Origin: Gillisella vitis | GTDB lineage: Bacteria; Pseudomonadota; Alphaproteobacteria; Rhizobiales; Rhizobiaceae | Direction: 5' to 3' | DNA: 64,000 nucleotides | NCBI RefSeq assembly: GCF_001541345.2 | Contig: NZ_LMVL02000001.1 | Coordinates: forward strand, 682,001 to 746,000 | Shown: positions 54,289 through 62,456 of the stretch, one piece after another | Layout of the letters: each line of letters starts with the position of its first letter | Position numbering within the stretch: position 1 is the stretch's first letter | The notes under the pieces: generated by a model | Databases searched by the model: none | Told to the model about the DNA's origin: nothing | What the model saw: only the letters and a program-made list of their open reading frames with translations | Made by a program: the position numbers and the translations under genes

Positions 54289-56583
54289 ATGCGTACATCA
54301 CTCATAGCGCTTATAGCGATTGCGGCCGGAGCCGTGGGTGCCGTGGGGGTTCTTCCGGGCCATGAGGAAATTGCGAGTGTTTCGAAAAATTCACAGGTCT
54401 CTGGCCAGGATGGCAGCGAGGGCGAGGTGGTTGGCGAGCAGGTGCAGGCCGGAAAGTCCGAGCGTCTGCCCGCACCCCGGACCATGCCCGTGCAATTGCT
54501 GGCAGAGGCAGGTGCGCCCAGCCAGTCCGAGCCCAGCCGAGCCAGTTCGCCGCTTGCCCCTGTCGCCGGAGAGCAGTCTGCCGCTCCTGCAAATCCTACC
54601 GAGGGTGGAGGGTCTGGAGACACCAGCCGTCCATCGGTTGATGCCAGCCGCCCATCTGTTGATGAAAGTGCGTTGCGTTATTTTGCGGCCCGTGGGGATA
54701 CGGTTCGGTTACAGGCTGAGATTTCTCGCCTGCGCATGCTTTATCCCGGTTGGCAGCCGCCTGAAAATCCGATGGCCATCACAACCGGGGTCGATAGCTT
54801 CGTCCAGTCTCTCTGGCAGACCTATGCAGACGGTCGCTATGATGAGGTGCGCAAGGCCATTGCCGGGCGCCAGCAGAGTGAACCCGGTTGGATGCCACCG
54901 GAGGAATTGCAGGGAAGCCTGAGGCTTGCCGAGGCCCGCCAAAGCCTGGTCAAGGCATCCGATGACAAGCGTTATGATAGTGTTATTTCACTGGCCTCCG
55001 GGGCGCCGGAACTGCTGACCTGTACGGAGGTCGATGTTCTGTGGCGCGTTGCCGAGGCTTTCGCCAGGACGAGCAAGCCGGAACGGGCGCGCGATGTCTA
55101 TGCCTATGTGCTGAAAACCTGCCGGACCCCACAATTGCGGCTGGCGTCCATGCAGAAGGCAAGCACTCTGTTGCAGCCCACTCTGCTCGAAGATTTGTTG
55201 AAGCTTGAACAGCCCAGTGCTGACGGGCACCCGGAATTCGACGGCATTCGTGACGATATCGCCCGCCAGATCGTGGCGCGCGCCGGGCAGGACGGCGGGA
55301 TTGCCGTGCAGGGCGTTGAGCTGGAGCGGTTGGAAAAGGCTGCCGAACGCGAAGGCAAGGCCAGCGATGCCCTGCTGCTCGGCTGGTATCATTACCGCCG
55401 CAATGACATGGCCACCGCGAAGGAGTGGTTTGAGCGTTCCTACGCAAAAGAGCCAAATGCCTCGGCGGCTCAAGGATTGGCCCTGACGCAGGTGGCGCTT
55501 GGCACACCGGGTGAGGCGGAAAAGACCATGTTCCGCTTTTACGGCACCGATCAGCAGGCGAGGGCTGTCTATCTCTCGGCAGTTGCCGCATTGCTGTCGC
55601 AGGACCCGCCGAAGGTCATCGACAATAGCGTGCTGTCTCGCATGGCGCCGGTCGTCATTGCAGCCCGCAATGCCGCAGCAGCCGAGCAGTTCGGCTGGTA
55701 TGCGAGAGCGCTGCAACAAATGTCGACGGCGGCGGACTGGTTTCGGTTGGTTTTGTCCTGGGATGCCACCTACGAACCTGCGGCCTACGGTCTGGCCCTA
55801 TCGCTCGACACTCTGGGCGACAAGACCGGCGTGGCACAGATCAAGGCCAAATGGGCTGGCCAGTCCGACCGGATCGCCGCAGTCGGCGAAGTCAGGCCTT
55901 CCAAAGACAGGCTTGCGGTAAAACAAGTCGCGCGGTCTGCCGACCGCTCGGCTGTTGCCGAGATGGGGAGTTCCACCTCCGGCGCTGTCAGCCAGACGCG
56001 CTCAAGGCCGACGACCATGGTTGCCTTGCAGCAAGATACCGGAGCAGCACGCACCAGGCGGGCTGGCTGCTCTTCGACCCTTCCTGCCGGACAATTGTCG
56101 CCACCGGAGGCCTTGATGCGTGGCTGGTGCCTGATGGATCTCAAGCGTCCGATGGAGGCGGTTGAAGCGTTCGACAGGGCATTCAGTGGCGGCGACCTGC
56201 CGCTTCGCCAGGATGCCGCCTATGGTAAGAGCCTGGCGCTGCTGCGGTTGAAATTGACCGATAAAGCCGCTGCCGCTGCCGCGTCCGTGCCGCTTGGCAA
56301 GGAGCGGGCGCGTGAGTTGCAATTGGCGATCCTGGCCGACCGGGCTGTGGGTGCGTTCCAGCTTGGCCGAGCCCGTGAGGCGCTGATTGCACTCGACCAG
56401 CGCGCCCGACTGATGCCGGAACCGCAGGATCTGCTTTTGTTGCGGGGCTATGCCTATCAGAAGCTCGGTTATGTCGGCGAGGCGCGCCAGATCTTCCAGA
56501 CACTATCAGATGTCGGCAATACATCCGCTCTCAAGGCCTTGGCCGATATTCGCGCCAATGATCCAGGCGAACCGCATGGATGA
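54289..56583 (+). CDS. Exported TPR-repeat protein of the cellulose locus (BcsK-like)
   Basis: 764-aa protein with a weak signal peptide (LIALIAIAAGAVGAVGVLPG) and a Pro/Ser-rich linker to about residue 125. The rest is a chain of TPR-like helical repeats, e.g. ALLLGWYHYRRNDMATAKEWFERSYAKEP and LLLLRGYAYQKLGYVGEARQIF. It is divergent from bcsN. Cellulose loci of Agrobacterium-type bacteria often carry such a TPR gene (BcsK). It may be a periplasmic scaffold for the synthase or for export. No outer-membrane barrel is visible, so it is not a full BcsC. Confidence 0.75.
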   Translation: MRTSLIALIAIAAGAVGAVGVLPGHEEIASVSKNSQVSGQDGSEGEVVGEQVQAGKSERLPAPRTMPVQLLAEAGAPSQSEPSRASSPLAPVAGEQSAAPANPTEGGGSGDTSRPSVDASRPSVDESALRYFAARGDTVRLQAEISRLRMLYPGWQPPENPMAITTGVDSFVQSLWQTYADGRYDEVRKAIAGRQQSEPGWMPPEELQGSLRLAEARQSLVKASDDKRYDSVISLASGAPELLTCTEVDVLWRVAEAFARTSKPERARDVYAYVLKTCRTPQLRLASMQKASTLLQPTLLEDLLKLEQPSADGHPEFDGIRDDIARQIVARAGQDGGIAVQGVELERLEKAAEREGKASDALLLGWYHYRRNDMATAKEWFERSYAKEPNASAAQGLALTQVALGTPGEAEKTMFRFYGTDQQARAVYLSAVAALLSQDPPKVIDNSVLSRMAPVVIAARNAAAAEQFGWYARALQQMSTAADWFRLVLSWDATYEPAAYGLALSLDTLGDKTGVAQIKAKWAGQSDRIAAVGEVRPSKDRLAVKQVARSADRSAVAEMGSSTSGAVSQTRSRPTTMVALQQDTGAARTRRAGCSSTLPAGQLSPPEALMRGWCLMDLKRPMEAVEAFDRAFSGGDLPLRQDAAYGKSLALLRLKLTDKAAAAAASVPLGKERARELQLAILADRAVGAFQLGRAREALIALDQRARLMPEPQDLLLLRGYAYQKLGYVGEARQIFQTLSDVGNTSALKALADIRANDPGEPHG

Positions 56584-56611
56584 TGGCAGGACTGGGTGCA
56601 GTCATCGGCTT

Positions 56612-56641
56612 GGGAAGAGAATGCCTGGGTTATTCTTTCCC
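56612..56641. terminator. Bulged hairpin between convergent TPR and HWE kinase genes
   Basis: Imperfect inverted repeat (GGGAAGAGAAT / ATTCTTTCCC, one bulge) in the 101-bp gap between convergent genes. A possible bidirectional terminator. Confidence 0.45.
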
Positions 56642-56684
56642 GGCTTTTGCTGAAAAGACAAACGAAAGCGGGAGCGGTGTCAGT

Positions 56685-58739
56685 TCAATGTGAGCCTGAA
56701 ACACTCTCGTTTCCGGTTTCCTGGATCGTGGTCAGCGGCGCATGAAAGGTTGCCGTCAGGCCGGACGGGCGATAATCCTTATGGGCATTGCCTGTTCCAG
56801 CCAGTCCCATGCGGATCAGGCGTGAGCCGAAGCCTTTGCGGGTCGGTTCGCTCACGGTCGGCCCGCCGCTTTCCGTCCATGTCATCGACAGGGTCGGAAT
56901 GGCGTCGTTGTCGGCGATCCACCATTTGATGGAGACACGACCGCTATTATTGGAAAGCGCGCCGTATTTGAGGGCATTGGTCGCCAGTTCGTGCAGCAGC
57001 AAAGATAGCGACAGACCGGCCTTTGGACCAAGCGCCAGATCGGGACCATCCACGTAAATACGGTCGCCATCGGCATGCAAGGCCAGCACTTTCTCGATCA
57101 CATCGCGCATTTTCGCCGCCGACCAATTTTGTCTCAGAAGAACGTCATGGGCGGCGCCCAGGGCATGCAGACGGGCCAGGAAGGCGTTGACGGCTTCCTT
57201 TTCCGAAACGTCCTTCAATGTCTGCCCGGCAATGGCCTGGACCATGGCCAGCGTATTTTTCAGCCGGTGGCTCAATTCGTGGTTGAGAAGTTCCTGTTCT
57301 TCCTCGGCCTGAACCTTGGCAAGGGCGGCATAGGTTCTGTCGGCAATGCCCCGCGTAAAGTCCAGTTCATCCTGGCTCCATGTCCGAGGTTTGTCGTCAT
57401 GGGCGAAAAGAATGCCGACCAGGCTTCCGCCTTTGAGGATCGGTACCTTGATCAGCGACGAAACCCCGATGGAGGCATAGGCATCCTTTTCTGTGGTCAG
57501 CAATGTGCTTGAGGCGACGTTGGGGATCGATAATGTCTCTCCCTTGCACAGGCGCTCGACAGTTTCTGAAAACCTTTCCAGAGAATGGCGTCCCGCCAGT
57601 GAGACCGTGCCATGGGATGCCCAGTCGAAGGCGATGGCAAAGCTATTGTCCGTCCGATCCACTACGGCGTAGCCCGCGCGGGCAACGCCGAGACCGTCCG
57701 ACAGGATGGCGGCGGCGCTTTGGGTGATCTCTTCCACAGTGCTGGCAGCGCGAAGTTCGTCTCCCAGCTTTAACAGAGCCGCTTTTTTCGCTTCTTTCAG
57801 CTTGGCATCGGTGGTGTCGAAGACCACGCCGACCATGCGGGTGATCTCACCTTTTTCGTTGTGAACGAAGCGTGCCCGCCGCGAAATCCAGCGCAATTCG
57901 TCATCGTCGGCGCGGATGATCCGATAATCGACGTCAGGGCTGGCAGACCCTTCTCGCCGGGTGACCGGGTTCGAACGCAGGCCACGATCGTCCTCATGCA
58001 CCAGATCCTCAATCGTCGAAGCCGGATAGGACGTCTGAACTGGAATGCCAAAAACCCGGCAGAACTCGCTGGAAACGGTCATGGTATTGGTGGCGATATC
58101 CAATTCGAACGTGCCGACCCGGCCGGCCGCCTGGGCGCTTCGCGAGCGCTCGTCCTGTTGTTCCATGGCCGTGACGCGCGCCAGCCTGCGCTCGCTCAAC
58201 CGGCGCTGTACCTCCGCCTCCCGCGCCTTTTCCTTGAGCGCCTTGCGTAATTCCAATTGCACCATCACCTGTCGGGCAAGAACCTTCAACGTGTCCTGCT
58301 GAAGCTCATCCAGTTGCTTGGGTTCGAAACCCAGCACGCAGACGGTGCCGATCGGGAGATTATCCGCGGTTTTCAGGACGGCTCCTGCGTAAAACCGCAG
58401 ATGGGGTTCGCCGGTGACCAGCGGATTGCGATTGAACCGGCTGTCTTGACTTGCATCCGGTATCATCAGGAAATCGTCTTCGAGAATAGCCTTGGCGCAG
58501 AAGGAACTGTCGAACGGTGTCTCGCGCACGCCAAGACCCACTTCCGCTTTGAAGAATTGCCTGCTGTCATCGATCAGATTGACGACGGCGATTGGCGTGG
58601 CACAGATCCGCGACGCAAGGGCGGCAATATCGTCAAAATCCTTCTCGCGCGGCGTGTCAAGCACGTCATAGGCCCTCAGCGCCTCAAGGCGCCGTCTCTC
58701 CCGCTGCTCGGCCTGGTCTTCGTTTAATGATTGGCGCAT
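56685..58739 (-). CDS. GAF-PAS-GAF sensor histidine kinase, HWE family
   Basis: 684-aa soluble kinase without membrane helices. Order: GAF (about 25-165), PAS (about 200-315, GTFELDIATNTMTVSSEFCRVFG), second GAF (about 320-470) and HWE-type kinase. The kinase core has the phospho-acceptor segment NHELSHRLKNTLAMVQAIAGQT, the N-box LLHELATNALKYGALS and the WTESGG motif. HWE kinases commonly feed the alphaproteobacterial general stress response. The gene is divergent from the LOV kinase genes. Confidence 0.9.
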   Translation of the reverse strand: MRQSLNEDQAEQRERRRLEALRAYDVLDTPREKDFDDIAALASRICATPIAVVNLIDDSRQFFKAEVGLGVRETPFDSSFCAKAILEDDFLMIPDASQDSRFNRNPLVTGEPHLRFYAGAVLKTADNLPIGTVCVLGFEPKQLDELQQDTLKVLARQVMVQLELRKALKEKAREAEVQRRLSERRLARVTAMEQQDERSRSAQAAGRVGTFELDIATNTMTVSSEFCRVFGIPVQTSYPASTIEDLVHEDDRGLRSNPVTRREGSASPDVDYRIIRADDDELRWISRRARFVHNEKGEITRMVGVVFDTTDAKLKEAKKAALLKLGDELRAASTVEEITQSAAAILSDGLGVARAGYAVVDRTDNSFAIAFDWASHGTVSLAGRHSLERFSETVERLCKGETLSIPNVASSTLLTTEKDAYASIGVSSLIKVPILKGGSLVGILFAHDDKPRTWSQDELDFTRGIADRTYAALAKVQAEEEQELLNHELSHRLKNTLAMVQAIAGQTLKDVSEKEAVNAFLARLHALGAAHDVLLRQNWSAAKMRDVIEKVLALHADGDRIYVDGPDLALGPKAGLSLSLLLHELATNALKYGALSNNSGRVSIKWWIADNDAIPTLSMTWTESGGPTVSEPTRKGFGSRLIRMGLAGTGNAHKDYRPSGLTATFHAPLTTIQETGNESVSGSH

Positions 58740-59143
58740 GGATCTTGTTCTGTCGTGCCGGCTTAAATTCTGGACCGGGCGGGATTTGCTAAGAGGGTTG
58801 CATTCTTTAAGTCGAAGATGCGCTCACATCTTTGACGCATTGTTTGTCGCGAAATTCTTGTCCATGCCGTCCGAGGGGGCCATCCTGGTGGTGCCATCCG
58901 CGGGGACAAAGCAGGAGGTGAATATGCGGAGAGGGTAAACTTTCCATGACGTTTGCCCGTTGTCCTGGCGATTCATTACGTATCGGGACTTTATCTGGGC
59001 ATATTTCCTAGCATTTGCAAGATTGGAAACGCAGGTCCTGTTGTGATGCTTTATGCTGCGTCATGATGTAAAATTTATTTTCGACCGGTGGAACATATGG
59101 GATTTCGTGTCGTTTCGCGTTCCTAACGATAACAGGAAGTTTT
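58740..59143. promoter_or_regulatory. Divergent region between HWE kinase and LOV kinase genes
   Basis: A 404-bp gene-free region. A 10-bp hairpin with one G-T pair at 58811-58836 (GTCGAAGATG / CATCTTTGAC) resembles the third stem upstream of the ugpB-like gene at 24313-24345. It also holds the EcfG-type promoter at 59090-59114. I see no other gene here. Confidence 0.5.
59090..59114 (+). promoter_or_regulatory. EcfG (general stress sigma factor) promoter
   Basis: GGAAC, exactly 16 bp, CGTT: a full match to the GGAAC-N16/17-CGTT consensus of alphaproteobacterial EcfG sigma factors, 29 bp before the LOV kinase start. Strand, spacing and location all fit control of the LOV kinase by the general stress response. 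Confidence 0.75.
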
Positions 59144-60250
59144 ATGACGGACAGCTCAGCTAGACGCGGTGCCGAGGCCGCCGGGCGCAGACTTCTGGCA
59201 GAGCATGCATCGGAAGATCCATTTGCTGCCGCCTTCAAGGCGACCCGCATGCCGATGATCATTACCGATCCCAGGCAGGCCGATAATCCGATCATCTTTG
59301 CCAATAATGCCTTTTGCGAGCTGACGGGCTATGCTTCCGACGATCTGATCGGCAGAAATTGCCGCTTCCTGCAGGGCCCTGACAGCGACCCGAAAGCTGT
59401 CTCACAGATCCGCAAGGCGATTGAGGCCGAGCGGGACGTATCGGTCAATATTCTGAACTACCGTAAGGACGGCACGACGTTCTGGAATGCATTGTTCATC
59501 AGCCCGGTGCGGGATCGCGAGGGCGAAGTGATCTATTTCTTTGCCTCGCAACTCGATTTTACCGATGTCAAAAGCAAGGAAGTGCAACTGGCGTCGGCAA
59601 AGTCGCAGGCGGAAGCAGCGGTTGCCCAGCGTACGCAGGATCTTGTCGATGCTCTGGAGGCGAAAACCACGCTCGTTCATGAGGTCGATCACCGCGTCAA
59701 GAACAATCTCCTGACGATTGCTTCCATCGTCAAGTTGCAGGCGCGGATGACCCGGGACGATACGGTACGCCATACCTTGCGCTCTGTGCTTAACCGCGTT
59801 GAAGCGCTGAGCACGGTGCAGCGAAAGCTGTTTACCTCGAGCGATGTCGGGCGCTTCGATGTGGCGGATTTCGCCCGCGAACTGGTCATTGATATTGTCA
59901 ACGCGCTGAAGCGGGGCGACATCAATATCACCATGGACCTGTCTCCGGTCTTTGTTCCTGCCGTGAAAGCGTCGCCGCTGGCGCTGATTGTTAATGAGCT
60001 GATTGGGGATGCGGTGCGCCGCGGCTTGAGCGATGGCGGCGGCGAGATTCACCTGACCGTCAACCGACCGAACGGTCATTTCGTTATTGAAGTGCGCGAT
60101 ACCGCTGATCCGGTGCCGGTCAATAGCGAGGATGACGACTTCGGTCGCCTGATGCTGGAAACCTGCATTCGCCAGGTTGATGCCAAACTTGAACGCAAGA
60201 CTGAGGGCCGCCAGACCATCGTGCGGGTCACTCTGATGGTCGATAGCTGA
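59144..60250 (+). CDS. LOV-domain blue-light histidine kinase (LovK-like)
   Basis: 368-aa soluble kinase, the same size as Caulobacter LovK. The LOV domain (about 25-140) has the flavin-adduct cysteine Cys73 in GRNCRFLQGPDSD and the flanking NNAFCELTGY and NYRKDGTTFWN. A HisKA_2-type phospho-acceptor His183 follows in VDHRVKNNLLTI, and a C-terminal ATPase-like region. The N-box reads LIVNELIGDAVRRGLS, weaker than canonical. A single-domain response regulator gene follows. Light-dependent kinase signalling to the general stress response is the known role of LovK. Confidence 0.9.
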   Translation: MTDSSARRGAEAAGRRLLAEHASEDPFAAAFKATRMPMIITDPRQADNPIIFANNAFCELTGYASDDLIGRNCRFLQGPDSDPKAVSQIRKAIEAERDVSVNILNYRKDGTTFWNALFISPVRDREGEVIYFFASQLDFTDVKSKEVQLASAKSQAEAAVAQRTQDLVDALEAKTTLVHEVDHRVKNNLLTIASIVKLQARMTRDDTVRHTLRSVLNRVEALSTVQRKLFTSSDVGRFDVADFARELVIDIVNALKRGDINITMDLSPVFVPAVKASPLALIVNELIGDAVRRGLSDGGGEIHLTVNRPNGHFVIEVRDTADPVPVNSEDDDFGRLMLETCIRQVDAKLERKTEGRQTIVRVTLMVDS

Positions 60251-60264
60251 TCTGGAGCATAAAA

Positions 60265-60678
60265 TTGGAAATCATGATCGTCGAAGACGAGGCCCTGCTT
60301 GCGCTGGAACTTGAGGCGGAAGTGGAGGCAGCTGGCCACACTGTCGTGGGGCAGGCGATGAGCCGCGCCGAGGCCATTGAAATCATCGACCGGGAAAAGC
60401 CGGAGTTCGCCTTTGTTGACGTTCACCTTCTCGATGGCCCAACCGGGATCGAGGTAGGGCGGCACCTGACGGAGCGCGGTATTCCCTATGTTTTCGTCAC
60501 CGGCAATCTTCGGCGGATACCGCCGGATTTCGTCGGCGCGGTGGGCGCTATCGAAAAGCCCTACACCATGAATGGCTTGCAGAACGCCCTGGATTATATC
60601 GGCAAGCGGCTACGGGGTGAAGCTAACGTGCAGGCCCCGCCAAGCCTGGTGATGGCGCCGGAGACCCAGCACGGTTGA
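60265..60678 (+). CDS. Single-domain response regulator (LovR-like)
   Basis: About 137-aa receiver domain alone: MIVEDEALLALELEAEVE, phospho-acceptor Asp in FAFVDVHLLDGPTG, Thr in FVTGN and Lys in IEKPYT. No output domain, only a short Pro-rich tail. The start is ambiguous: TTG 60265 has GGAG with 7-nt spacing, ATG 60274 lacks it. It lies 14 bp after the LOV kinase gene. LovR in Caulobacter acts as phosphate sink for LovK; the same role is likely here. Confidence 0.85.
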   Translation: MEIMIVEDEALLALELEAEVEAAGHTVVGQAMSRAEAIEIIDREKPEFAFVDVHLLDGPTGIEVGRHLTERGIPYVFVTGNLRRIPPDFVGAVGAIEKPYTMNGLQNALDYIGKRLRGEANVQAPPSLVMAPETQHG

Positions 60679-60684
60679 TGGCGT

Positions 60685-60717
60685 CGACCTCAAATCCACA
60701 TCGCGGGTTTGAGGTCG
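60685..60717 (+). terminator. Hairpin after LovR-like gene
   Basis: Stem of about 12-13 bp with one mismatch (CGACCTCAAATCC / GGTTTGAGGTCG type) shortly after the stop at 60678. No T-tract, so termination is likely but not certain. Confidence 0.5.
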
Positions 60718-60771
60718 TCAGGCCAAATTTCAGTGTCATATTGCCAGTGTCATGGTAACACGTGGCTGGTA

Positions 60772-60936
60772 TCAGACGCTGACGCGACGGCCTTCCTTAT
60801 CAGCATTCTTGCGGTCGGCGCCGTGTTTTTCGATGATGGTGCGGGCATCCTCGACCGATATACGGTGCTTCTTGGCAAAGGAAATAGGCTCGTAAGGCTG
60901 TTGCGCGGTCGTTTCGTTGGTTTTCTTCTCAGCCAT
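60772..60936 (-). CDS. Small conserved-looking hypothetical protein
   Basis: 54 aa if it starts at ATG 60936 (MAEKKTNETTAQQ), 75 aa from the in-frame ATG at 60999; neither has a good ribosome site. The C-terminal ISFAKKHRISVEDARTIIEK and the lysine/arginine-rich tail look like a helical, possibly nucleic-acid-interacting peptide. It is convergent with the LOV operon. I do not recognise a family and assign no function. Confidence 0.5.
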   Translation of the reverse strand: MAEKKTNETTAQQPYEPISFAKKHRISVEDARTIIEKHGADRKNADKEGRRVSV

Positions 60937-61174
60937 GATGGGTGTCCGATCTTGCTTGCTCCAGCGCAGCGCCAGAGTGTGGGTTGAAATCTGTGACATT
61001 CTGAAGAGGGAGAATGTGGGCCTGTGGACCTAGAGACCGGCAGTGTGGCGGTCATGGTCGGTATTTTGCCCGGATGGTTTTTATATGGCGATGAATGTCG
61101 CGAACTTCAATGCAGAGATTCGCCTATGCGCGCCAATAGAGCATTTCCGCACGTCGCGGACACGCGGAATTGAC

Positions 61175-62251
61175 TTATTTTCCTTTGCGCGGGATTTTAT
61201 TGCCACGTGGTCCGGTTGTCACCGGCGTTCTCTTGCGGCTTTCCGTCAGCAGGATACGCCAGCGCTCCAGGCGTTCCGGTGCCAATTCGCCCTTGGCAAT
61301 GGCCGCCTGCACGGCACAGCCGGGCTCGTGCGCATGGGTGCAGTCACGAAACCGGCATTGCGGCGCAAGATCGGTAATTTCGCTGAACAATGTATCGAGC
61401 CCATCCGTCACGTCGCTGACGTAGAGCGTGCGAATTCCCGGCGTGTCGATGACCCAGCCACCACCGCTGATGGCATGCAGGGATCGCGCCGTCGTCGTAT
61501 GACGTCCCTTGGCATCGTGCTCGCGGATATCGCCGGTTTTCTGGGGCTGGCCCGTCTCCAAACCGGCTAAAGTGTTAACAAGGGTCGATTTTCCAACCCC
61601 CGACGAGCCGACAAGGGCGACTGTCTGGCCTATGCCGCACCAGGGCGCAAGCGCTGCTGCGGCATCCGGGGCGCGGGCATTGACCGTGACCACGGGCAGG
61701 TCGCGTTGCAGGCCTGCGGCCTCATCGACGAATTTTTGAGCATCATCAACCGTATCGGCCTTGGTCAGAACCAGCACCGGATTGGCGCCGGACTGGTTGG
61801 CCATGACAAGATAACGCTCCAGCCGGGCCGGATTGAAATCGGCATTGCAGGACGTGACGATAAACAGCGTATCGACATTGGCAGCGGCAAGCTGCTGGCC
61901 GCTTCGGCCTTCCGTGCGCCGCTGCAAGACGGTCTTGCGCTCGAGCCTGCGGACGAATTCCCCGGTTGCAGGATTGGCAAGCACCCAGTCTCCCACCGCG
62001 AAATCGGCGGTATTGCAGTGGTGAGGCAGTCCGAGATCACCGTTTCCGCCAGTATGGATCGCTTCGACGCGGGCGCGGTGAACGGAGGCAATACGCCAGG
62101 GCGTCAGGGCTGTTTCATCCGGGGCGATCTGGTCTGCAAAAAACTCCGACCAGCCGAGCGTTGCAAGCAAGGGGGCGGTCAAAATGCGATACCGCAGCGG
62201 GCTGGAACGATCATCTTGCTTGCTTTCTATCAACGAGTGCCGGGCTATCAA
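61175..62251 (-). CDS. rsgA: Ribosome-assembly GTPase RsgA
   Basis: 358-aa circularly permuted GTPase that tests maturation of the 30S subunit. An N-terminal OB-type domain is followed by G4 (LTKADTVDD), then G1 (GSSGVGKST) and G3 (DTPGIRTL), the permuted order typical of RsgA/YjeQ. The C-terminal zinc-binding cluster is present (CRFRDCTHAHEPGC). Housekeeping gene, single transcription unit; no obvious link to neighbours. Confidence 0.93.
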   Translation of the reverse strand: MIARHSLIESKQDDRSSPLRYRILTAPLLATLGWSEFFADQIAPDETALTPWRIASVHRARVEAIHTGGNGDLGLPHHCNTADFAVGDWVLANPATGEFVRRLERKTVLQRRTEGRSGQQLAAANVDTLFIVTSCNADFNPARLERYLVMANQSGANPVLVLTKADTVDDAQKFVDEAAGLQRDLPVVTVNARAPDAAAALAPWCGIGQTVALVGSSGVGKSTLVNTLAGLETGQPQKTGDIREHDAKGRHTTTARSLHAISGGGWVIDTPGIRTLYVSDVTDGLDTLFSEITDLAPQCRFRDCTHAHEPGCAVQAAIAKGELAPERLERWRILLTESRKRTPVTTGPRGNKIPRKGK

Positions 62252-62456
62252 CGTTGTCTGACGACTACATAAGGCGATGTCGGACGCTGGGGAAGAGCAA
62301 AAAAATGCCTGAAAATTCTAAGGCAAAAATTCCCTGAAACCGAGGCGAATTTTGCGGTAAAATACCATGGCTGACAGCGAAATTTCCTCCTCCTTTACGA
62401 CAGGTGAGAAAAGCCTGAACAGGCGGGACGACATTGATTGACAGAGGTAGTTTAGC
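62252..62456. promoter_or_regulatory. Divergent promoter region between rsgA and PAS kinase gene
   Basis: 205 bp upstream of both genes. I found no EcfG consensus or strong -35/-10 pair. AGAGG at 62443-62447 is the ribosome-binding site for the kinase gene. Confidence 0.3.
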
